Shown in pieces: positions 54,662-64,000 of a stretch of DNA of 64,000 bases. The translations under genes and the position numbers were made by a program. The notes below the pieces were generated by a model. That model did not search any database. It was given only the letters and a program-made list of their open reading frames with translations, and was not told where the DNA came from. The stretch lies in assembly GCA_020912385.1 (NCBI GenBank), contig CP087207.1, positions 496,001-560,000 of the forward strand. The letters run 5' to 3'. The stretch is from Neofusicoccum parvum. Taxonomy: Eukaryota; Ascomycota; Dothideomycetes; Botryosphaeriales; Botryosphaeriaceae. How positions within the stretch are numbered: position 1 is the first letter of the stretch; every line of letters starts with the position of its first letter.

Positions 54662-57600
54662 CGAGGGCTACTGCTATGCGCCGGGAAGTGGGCGCGGAAG
54701 AGGAGTGCTGATGAGAGGTGGTGGTGGTGGTGGTGGTGGTGGTGGTGGTGGTGGTGGTGAGGAGCGGGAAGGTTGCGCGCTTGGCCGTGGGTGAGGCAAA
54801 TGGCGGTTAAAGAGGCTCGCGATGCCAGAAACGGACGGCTGTCACGCAGAGGGACGGATTCCTGCACGGGCAGCAAGAAGTGGTGGATCTGGTGAAAAGT
54901 CTACCGGTAGATCCCTGCGGCGTGGTCGGAGGGAGTAGCACCGATCTCTGCAGGCCAATCCAAAAGACTTCTAGAAAGTCTCAGGCTACGCCGGCGGAGA
55001 AGGTTGGGCAGCGCGGGACGAGCTGGCGCACAATGGACGATGGAGTCAGTCGAAGTGCCACGGGTGCTCCCTAGCGCTACGGGCCAGCTTGGATGAGCCC
55101 GGGTTCTTGGTTGCGCAGATGCGGTGCGACGAGGGCCGTCGCACGGAGCTGTGCAAGATCTGGTTTCTGGTAAACAGAGGAGGCGCGTCCCGGTGCCTGG
55201 GATGGGAGAGAGACAGTGGGCGCGGAGGGCGGGCGCGAGGGAAGACGGGGCGCGTGTTGGGGCGGCGGGTCCTCTTTGTTGCGCTCTTTGGCGTGCCTGG
55301 CGGCTTGGGGCGCGGTATGGCTGGTCGAGGCTGAGGTCACTCGCGGCGGCGGCTTTGTCGTGAGTGGAGGTGCGCCGTCACGTATATGTACGCCAGGCCA
55401 GGAGCGTCAGGGTATGGTGGTTCGCGTGGCTGACTGGCTGCTAGGGGCCCTGACGCCGTCGACCGGCCTCACCAGGCGAGAGGATCCGTCCGTGCTCTGG
55501 GTGAATCTGGATCGGACGCAATTGGCGATGGATTCAGGTGAGCCCGCGCGGGAGAAGGTTCAGGCCGGGCGGGCTAAGCTTAGCTGCGCGCTGGCGGACG
55601 CAGGCCGAGCAAGCGAGCGGCAGAAGCAAGCAAATCAACCTCCGTGAGATTAAGGGCTGGTGCCGCCAGATCGCGCCTTTTCCTTCACACGGCGCCGTGG
55701 CAGGGAAGCGGCGGCATGAATGGAGCATAGGTGCGCAACTGCCGGGGGGCACGCCGCAGCCAGCGCGCTCCCCGCGCCCTGGACCCTGCCGGCGCCGCTG
55801 GATGACATGCTGCCTGCCTGGGCCCCGGCGGCCCAGCTGGCGTCAAGCGGCTGGGCTGTGGGCGTGCGGGACGACCGCTTGGGCACCGGGCCGGGTCAAG
55901 CCTCTGCCAGCCGCGCTGGGAATGCGCCGAGAGACAGGCGTAGGCACTGGCGCCGGCGAAACAAGGGCGGGGGAACGTGCGGCTCTCAGTCCCGGCTTTG
56001 CGGCGCACAAGCAGCGCTCCCTCCCACCTTGTTTTTGGCGAGACAGGCCGCCCCGAGCGAAGGGATCGGGAGCGCGCTGCACCACCACCCGCCCTCAGAC
56101 AAAGCCCTTTGTCGCCCCTGAAACGCAGGAGGCGCCTCTTCAGCACGGCGAGTAATCACTGGCCGTGCCGGCCAGCTCGCGCAGGCTAGCCGAATACGAC
56201 TGCTCGGCCTTGGCCGCGCTGGCAATAAAGAGGTCTTCCCCATTCGGATCTCCGCTCGGCGCGTTGCGAGGCCTGATGACCGCGGTCTAAGACCGTGTCA
56301 GACCTGGGCAGGCACTGCTATTCCTGGCGCCCGGCCTGGGCCCAACGGAGAAAAGCAAGCGCGGCGGAGAACGCCGGCGATCCAAGCGGTGCCAGACGGG
56401 CTCGCGGGCAGGCTAGCGCGCTGAGCAGCGGCAGGCATCCAAGCCCGCCCACGTGGGCGCTGAGCGAGACAGCCAGACGCAGGCGCAGGCGCGGGCGCGG
56501 GCGCGAGAGAGCTGCGCGCCCTCCGCTGTGCCGCGGTGCACAACTGCTGCTGCGCCGCGTGCGGAATGCCCAGGCCCGCCGTCCCGGTTTGCGCGCGCGA
56601 AGCTCGAGGAGCAGGCATGGGCGACGCTGCTGCATGGGGGGCGCCCTCCGCAGTCGATCGCAGCAGCGCGCGAATCCCGCGACCGCGAGCCAATGCCGCG
56701 GCGCCTGGCTGCAGCCCGCGCTGCATCCGGCGCCCGCCCTCCCAGCGCCATCCACATCGCCGCCATGATCGCTCAGGCCGGCTGCGGCCGAACACATGGG
56801 CGCCGCGGCCAGCGCCCTCGCGCTGCCCTCCGCTGGCCGTCGAGCAGCAGCAGAGCCGCATCGCGATGCACATTGCAGGACGATGCCTCGTGTCGCTGCT
56901 GCTGCTCGCCCGCTCAGGATGCGCATCCCGGGCGCGCCGGCCAACGAGACGCGCGCATAAGCGAACAGCGCGATCCGCCCGATCTGAGCTGTCGCTGGCT
57001 CGCTTTCGCGTTGACTGGGAAGCGTGGTGATAGACGGCAACTTCCACGCTCCTGACACGCGCAGAGTCAGTGCCGCCGGCCCCCAGCTGCCAGGTGCCAG
57101 CCCCCAGGCCACTACCCCGCGTGCCGCTGCGGCATCGCCATCGTACGATGGCCTGGCGACGCGTGAAGATTTCTGCGACGGCGAGCCTTGCGGGCGGTTG
57201 TGGCCTGGCCCGCGGCCGGCCTCTGGAGCGAGTCGCGCGCTGGATGCTGTGCAGGCATCCCTGCGGCGATGCGAGGATACTCGGGGCGGCCGACGCTACG
57301 CCCAGCGCCGGATCGCTGGCCCTTTCCCCTTCGCGCTGCCATGGCGTTTCCCGCCGCTCGTCTGGCGCCCATGATCACCCCCAGGCCGAAGCGAACACCC
57401 AGCCAGACCCGCACGCCCGGGCTCCGCAGCAGAGCCAAGCGCAGGACGCGCTGCCACTCCCCCGCGCTGAGCATCACCGTCGCGTGGCCGCCGCGACTCC
57501 GGCGCTGTGGGATGGCAGGCCCTGCCCGAAGCCATCGCCCAGCACAGGCAGGGCATGACGTGCGTTCCCGCGCCTGCCCGCCAACGAGGCCCAAGCAGAC

Positions 57601-59200
57601 GGCCGCCGTTGCGCTCGCCTGCTGCCTGCGTCTGCATTATTTCGCGGCCTCGCGTGCTCGCCTATCGGCGGCAGGGCCAGCACCTGACGCAAAAATAGCC
57701 CGTCGATGATGAGTCGACTGCTGTGCCCCTCGCCTTTGCATGTCCCACGCACGCTGCATGCTGCACGCTCATTTCGGCCGTTCGCCCAAAGCGAGCCCTT
57801 GGCCCCTTCCGGCCTAGCAAGGGGTCGCAAACACCACCCATGCCCGCGCCCGCAGAGCCACCCGCTGAGGCTGTTTCTTCTGCGCGGCGCCTTCGTCACG
57901 TCCTGCCCACGCTCCTTCACCAACCGTCTCAGCAGCCCGGCAGTTGCCCGCGCTGCACCCTCTCAACCGCGACTGAGGCGGCATGTCCCGCGCCTCCGCA
58001 GCGTCGCTTGCACGAAGGATTCAGCCTACCGCTAGCGCTTCTGGGAAGTTCCTTCGAGCGCGCGATCTGCCTGGCCTGCGCGCTGCGAAAGGGGGCTCGA
58101 CCGCCATCAACTGATCACGACGCTGCTGCTTCGAGCGCGTCTCCGCCATTGGCAGCAGGGGGCCGCGTGGATCGCTCGCAGGGATCGCCAGACAGCCTTT
58201 CCCGACCGCTCTTCTTCCACTTTCCTCAGCTCCGCCGCCGACCCCTCCACGCGACCGCCGGCGACCGCGTATGCAGCAAGCACCGTTATCCGAGGCGAAC
58301 GGCAAAAACGGCGGCCCACGACTCGCCGCTGGCCCAGGGCCCGGGGGCAGCAGGACGGCGAAAAGGGGCCAAATGAGCAGGACCTGCAGACGCGCCGATC
58401 AGGCGGTGTTGCTGCACGCAAGAGCGCTCGCTGAGCAGCAGCAGCAGCTCATCGCATCGTCAATCTCGCAGCCGGGCACGCGAGCTGCGAATGACAAGCT
58501 CAGTCGCTGCGCATCGCTGCTGCCCGCCGCCAGCTGAGCCGGGGCATCCCTTCGATGCGAGTGGCTCCTGTCCCAGCGAGACGATCCCGGCGGATCATCA
58601 CATTGCTTGTTCGCAGGCGGCTGCCCATCACTGCCTCGAGCGGCAAAGGGCGTGCTGGGAAATCTGGCTCGACCCGCTGCGGTTGGCTTACGCCTCGTTG
58701 CTCCAATCTGCCCGCCTCCCCATCCATGCGTTCAGCCACTGGCAAACTCTACTGCGTTTCCCGGGTCCAGTGCGCGCCTGTGGCTCGCTCGCCATGCCGC
58801 GCGCCTCCCCGCCTGCTTAACGACCGTCAGACTGCTGCTTTCGTCAACAAACCAACGGCCGCCTAGGGCGCCTGGCAGTTGGCTCTATCTTTAGCCACCG
58901 TACTCGTGATCGATAATTCGTACAGGCAATTCAATGTGCTTTCGCGTACCTGCGGCTGATTTGCAGACTTTTTGCAGCCGCTGTCAGATGCCCTGCTCGC
59001 AGCACGCTGCGCTACACCCAGCACGGTTACCAAATGCGAACCCGAGCGGTGAGAGCCTTAGCCGCATAGCGTCAACGGAGATGCGTTTGCTTTCGCGCGC
59101 GCGATTCTAGCGCCAATCGCTCCGGGAGCTATCTGGACGAGGCTGGACGCCCGCCGCGCAGCCAGGCAAGTACCGTTAGCACTCGGTAGCGCTACAAGCA
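54662..59200. other. GC-rich gene-free stretch, about 4.5 kb
   Basis: Apart from the GTG repeat I find no gene. Many overlapping ORFs occur on all frames, as expected for very high GC content (C/G-rich with frequent GCGC, GCAGC and CGCC words); none has a coherent domain, and arginine, alanine and proline dominate every translation. It may be the extended regulatory region of the FlbC-like gene. Confidence 0.4.
54718..54759 (+). repeat. (GTG)14 trinucleotide repeat
   Basis: Fourteen perfect GTG units, CAC on the coding strand of the FlbC-like gene, located in its upstream region about 60-100 bases before the first open part of the coding frame. If translated in the right frame it would give poly-His, but no frame through it joins the gene. 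Confidence 0.85.
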
Positions 59201-62200
59201 CGGAGTCATATGAGCAGGTGCAACCGCTTCTTTCATTTACCGCTTTTTAACATCCGCCGCCAAGCACGGAAGGCTTGGGTTAGTCGACGGAAAATGCCCT
59301 TAGGTGACGGGGTGTGCCTTGGGACAGCGAGAAACAGCTGCGACGCCGGAGCCTACCAGACCCCCAACTGTCACAAGAATTCTGCCGCGTGATGGAGAAG
59401 AAAATCGAACCACCCTGGGCCAGCAAAAACCGGTTGCGCTACCAACGGTGTCGGCCGCCGCTCAATCGTTCACGCCGCCGCCGGTCTTCTCGAAACGCCG
59501 ATAGCCACCCTACAGGTGGAGCTTACGTCCTGGCGGTGCGGAGAAGATCGGACTGTGGTAGTAAGTTCAGCTAATGGTGATACTAATCGCGCTAGTGGTT
59601 TAACTGTCTGAGATCCGGATCTAGTCGAGAGACACCGCGCCGACCGGTCTTTGAAGAGATAGTATCCCCTTTTCCATCGTACGACGCTGCTCGCTCCTGT
59701 TGCGAGGTGAGTGGTGGTCCAGTGCGGCGACTTCATCATCTCATTTCCCCTTCGTGCTTCGATAAATCCTTTCAGCAAAATTGATATTGAAAAATAAGCT
59801 TGCGTCACCGCTCCTGCCGCATTCTGCTGCTACATTCCAAATATTGCCTCATTCGTGTATAACTTCTATTTTCGCTCTACTCTTTCACGACGACCCTCAT
59901 TGTTTGTGTCTCACCCGGAAAGTCAATTGCACGAGCCCGTTATTTTGTCCGGGGACTGCAGTCCCGGGGACCAGGTTTGAGGTTTCACTGCCCTGAGCGG
60001 CTGCTGCAAATGCCAGAACGGGCTGCGGTTCCCTTCTCGTAAGAAGTCGCGTCAAATCACATTATCTCTCACGGTCATCTGCCCTGAGCGGTCCCAGGAG
60101 CCAAGGCCGAGCCTCTCGAACCGTTCAGCAGCCAGTAAGTCCGCCTTGCCAGTGTCAGGATGTCGGGTTAGACGTAGCTAGTGTAACCACACTACAACCG
60201 CGACGGCGGTTGATGATGTCGCTGGCGGCGATCAGCATCTGATGCATTATGATCAGCACTCAACTCTCCTGGACCCATTTGGTAATGTCTCAGATGTGAT
60301 TGTGTCACATAGCCAGAGAAGATCCTTCGGGCGGGCCGCGGGACGGATCAGCCAGGCGCCTGGGGGCCGGATGTCAGTATAGGCATTTGTTGCGCACACG
60401 CGGGACACCTGAAGCGACACGGCCACTATAGCAGCACGAGGATTCGCTGCAGCAGACGCCGTGATGCCTGACTGTAGATTTCGCGTATTTACTTTTTCAG
60501 CCATCTCTCCCCTTGGCGCTGACTGTGCCTCCCAGGGCCCAATTATGATCACCGATCTCCGCTTGGGGGCGGCCGCGTCTCATTGGTGGGCGATATTCCT
60601 TTTTTCTTTTCGAAAATCGCACCAACCGCGCGTCCTCTCGCTTGCGTTTGGCTCGCGCTCCTCCTCACGCGGCAACGAACGAGCACGAAGGATGAGGGGG
60701 GTGGGTGTGCGTGAACGAGACATTTTTGCCCTCCTGTGAGGCTCTGCTGGCTCTCGTCAGCGGGAGGCACGGGGCGGACGCAGCGAAACGGGCAAGTCAG
60801 AAAACTTGGTTCGGCGTGAAGAAAGAGCTGACATGAGCATCCGCATTAGGCGCGTGAGCCGATGTCTCTCGCCTCTCCAACTGGGCAGAAGGAAGAAAAG
60901 AGAGCTTTTTCCTGCGATGAGGTGTTTTTTCTCTGCAACACACACACCACGCTCGCTCCCTGCCGCTTCCTTCCGAAGTCATCTGCTCGGGGGCCCCAGT
61001 TTCCTCGCGAGATTACGGCCGGCTGCGGAACGTTCTTGTTTAGCCGTCATGCGCACGCGCTGGATGATGTAGGGCGGGCTCTCTCGTGGTCCAGAGTGAG
61101 GTGACTTGTTTGTTGAGAGACTTCGGCGGGCAATAATCCTTCCGCGCAGGATTCGAGTCATGTCCAAGACGACGGCTGCTTTGCTTTGCCGCTCCCTTCC
61201 TGTCCTCTTCGTCTCTCCAGGCGCGCGTCCATCCCAATCAATCACATCCCGGGCGGGAAGGAGCATGCGTTTCTATTTTTAGGGGTGGGGAGAGAGGGGT
61301 CTGGTGGGTTGACGAAGGATCGCAGGGCGAGGGAGGAGTAGAATTTCGCAATGCAGGTCGGCCGGGCACGCATCCGAGGCTGCCACGGCAAATAGGATGA
61401 CGAGAGGGCCGAATATGGGGTATCTAGCCGCTGTTCCGGGCCAGAACGCTGGGAGCAAGCGAGAACGCCGTTGGCGAGAAGCAGCCCAGCGACTCCACCG
61501 CAAAGCAATGACCTGCGTCTCGTGCGGCGTGGCTGCTGACTCCCGCTGATTGGCCCAGCTGCACGGGCAACGTCCCCAGGGCACTCGGGCGCGCAGGGAC
61601 TAGACGGAGTCGGTATTATCGCCACTTCCCGCATCAGGGTAATGGAGAGATGCGTCGGGTTGACCGTCAGGCTCTGATGATAGGCAACAGCGACGCCGCG
61701 TCACAATGGCACAGCAGCAGCGCGCGCGCATGCTCGCAGTGCTGTCCATTACGGGCACAGCCCGTAGCGAGAGAGGCCGTCTGAAGCTTCGCATCTTTTG
61801 CCGTTTGCAACTGGGGGCCAGCTTCAGCCTTATCTAGTCCGTGTGCTGTGGAGAGCCCGGGCGGCTTGGAGAGAAGACCTCGCCGTCACCGCCCCACGCG
61901 CCCGTGCCCTTCTAGCCTCTCGTCAGGGACGAAAGAAGATTGGCATGAACGACGTTCTATTTTTACTCGCCCGCAAGAAGATGCCCAAAGAACAGCAGAG
62001 CTGACTCCGCAGTGGCCGCAGAGCGACAGATTTTGAAGGGAGAGGAACTCCTTACAAATCCGCTTCTGTGGAAGTACGCCGCCCTCTTCATGCGCTCTTC
62101 GCGTGGCGAAAGGAGTGAAGTGTAGAATCCGAAGCGAAGACTTAAGGCGTTGGGCGAAGCAGTTGGGCTTCCCACCAAGGCTTGATTTGAAAGCCTAGGC

Positions 62201-64000
62201 GCTGGCAAGGCTCGCCACCCAGCCACTTGAAGTCCAAGCGGAGTTGCTCACTGCATGATTGAATTGCTTTTGGCGTTTGTAGCTCGTCAAAAAGAAGAGA
62301 TCGGATAGAGTCGTTCCGTGCCGTGGCATTGTGCTCGGTTTCATGCGCATCGAATGGACAACAGCCAACTGAGGGATCAATCTAGCCCCGCAAACAGCTT
62401 TCACAGCTGCAAGCTGAACCAGCGCCTTCGGAGGGGTAGTGAGAGCATTGCAACGTAGGCCCATTCGCGACCCAACAACGTGCAGCAGTCTCCAGCCAAA
62501 CGGTCTTTTAGGGGTTGTGTTGCGATGCTTTACAAGCTCATGAGCCGCGATTCAAGCGCACTGGCAGTCACTGGAGGTTTCCGTAGTCCATCTTGCCTCG
62601 CATCTCATTGCACTAGGGGCAGGATTGTTGGATCACTCCAGACGCTGGCTTGCTTGAGCTGAGCAGAGCAGTCCAACAGGCGTGATTGTCTCCCGGCAGC
62701 ACGCAAAACTAATCGACATTGGCATTGCCTTCTTTCTGCTCTAAGCGAAGTAGATCTCTCCTCCAATTTGCTCGAGTGTTGCATGGACCCATTCCTACAG
62801 CCGCCAAGAACTGATCAGTGTTGTGGCTGTCTCTTCTCTTGACGCCACGGCCCGATCCGGTGTTATCCGATCCAGCAAACACCACAACACTCCTGAATCA
62901 AACAAAACCGGCAATCCGTTCGCTCCGCCTGTCCAGGAAGTCGTGTGCTCGTTTTCTCGTGCAGGCTCGGGTTCTATCGCCGGGAGTCTCGGATGTTCGA
63001 CCAAGACGCTTCCAAGACCCCGACAAACAAGCAAACACCAATGGATAACCGATGAGTGCTTTAGCCTACAAGGCTCAGAAGACCACAAGACAGAAACTCA
63101 AGACAGCCCGAAGATTCCGCGAGTGGCACGCCTTATCGACGGTTAGATACCCCGCACTATCCGAGATTCCTTGGTTCGCCGCACGATGCACGTCTTTACG
63201 ATAGCCTCTTGGCTTATTCTGGTGCTCTTTCAACGACTCATGGAATCAGGGTTCAGGCTGAAGAGCCGGGACTTAAAACCCGGGCAACCCTATCCAACAG
63301 CAAATAATTGCCGCAATCTACTACTTTCCTGGTCAAAAGGAATCTCAAGCGCCCTATCGCTGTGCCTCATAAAGGCCGCCGGCGTCATCCGGGGCTTCCG
63401 ACACACGTGTGCTGGACCCTGACAAGTATCCCCATGATTAGAGCCGACGTTCGTGTTGGAGATGAAATGCATTGACAAGTCGGATAGTGGGTTGCGCGTC
63501 CCAGGCCCGGATCACAGCTGCTAGGCCTTATCAGGGACTCCGTGCCTCCGGAAATGAGAAACATACTTTCGACGTCCGTTGAAAGATTCGGCGCCTCCCT
63601 CCCTCGCGACCAGGGACCAGGGAAGCTTACGGCTGGGTTGGTCACAGCGACCTGCATGAGCTCGGTGTAATAAGGTTTGCAAATTGAGGCACGTATCCGT
63701 GCACTACCAGAACTAGCTGCGGAGCCAGCGTTTCGCTGCTATTTTATCTTTGTTAACCCGTCCTGGTAGCGAATGGGGCCCAGATTCCAGCATGACAAAC
63801 CATCAATAATAGTGTTGGTAGGTTGGGGCGGCTGCTTTACTATCCGCTCTTTGTCAACACCAAACGTTGTGTTGGCCGCGGTATCAGGCCAGGCGGTCAA
63901 GCTTGGGATGGAATGCAGCCGTCAGTTCCGGAACTTCGTGTAGCACAAGTAACCCCCCTCGGTTGAGTGCGAGTACGACGGTATCCAATGTTCCAGTTTT
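59201..64000. other. gene-free stretch to the window end, about 4.8 kb
   Basis: Composition returns to near the window average. Short ORFs (for example 60461-60739 +, 62795-63088 -, 63171-63422 +) have no motif, signal peptide or splice structure. No terminal repeats, transposase remnants or tRNA genes were seen by eye. Confidence 0.35.

Noticed and set aside
54610..54876. ORF with 14 consecutive His upstream of the FlbC-like gene
   Set aside because: It is the (GTG)14 repeat read on the minus strand; no ATG, and the frame does not join the FlbC coding frame.
55500..58900. Many ORFs of 100-260 codons on all six frames
   Set aside because: Explained by GC content; no frame stands out in codon use and no domain was recognised.
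1..64000. CRISPR arrays, bacterial operons, insertion sequences, tRNA genes
   Set aside because: Intron-rich fungal genes throughout; no repeat-spacer pattern, no transposase, and no A/B-box pair with a cloverleaf found by eye.

Overview
The window looks like nuclear DNA of a filamentous ascomycete (Pezizomycotina). Genes are interrupted by short GT-AG introns of about 50-90 bases, 5S rRNA genes are dispersed rather than in an array, and the gene set includes Zn2Cys6 and C2H2 regulators, a PTH11-like membrane protein, a FlbC-type conidiation factor and a Gin4/Hsl1-type kinase. A Dothideomycete is my guess; the class cannot be fixed from sequence alone. All exon structures were derived by hand from reading frame, splice signals and protein continuity.

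Left part (1-12 kb): a small secreted cysteine-containing protein with a Kex2-type site, then a compact group that looks like a catabolic cluster. This group has a secreted SnoaL-like protein, a fumarase/aspartase-superfamily lyase (PcaB-like), a divergent anion:cation-symporter-type MFS transporter with GATA motifs in the shared promoter, and a Zn2Cys6 activator. A GPI-anchor-type surface protein built from two repeats, one per exon, follows.

Middle-left (12-28 kb): three minus-strand genes (A 12060-15819, B 21730-24114, C 24854-27892) share one unusual zinc-binding module, CP[FY]xKRFP-x(6-7)-C-x2-PGF-...-H-x(3-4)-H followed by CxxC and HxxxxxxC/H, and a common downstream helical region. Each has a different N-terminus: two classical C2H2 fingers in A, a coiled or charged region in B, a bromodomain plus HMG-like segment in C. 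Two 5S rRNA genes in inverted orientation (16174-16292 and 21375-21493) lie between A and B, on either side of a PTH11-like rhodopsin-domain gene. This paralog set is the most novel-looking part of the window.

Middle-right (28-41 kb): a small zinc-ribbon-like gene, an NmrA/isoflavone-reductase-like enzyme, a Trk-type potassium transporter, then a housekeeping block with mitochondrial ATP synthase subunit d, NAC alpha, a quinone-oxidoreductase-like MDR enzyme and ribosomal protein eL14.

Right part (41-64 kb): nucleoporin Nup53/Nup35, a run of 32 G, a large Gin4/Hsl1/Cdr2-type kinase, a FlbC-like C2H2 factor whose start codon cannot be found, and then more than 9 kb with no gene I can support. 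The first 4 kb of that stretch is strongly GC-rich.
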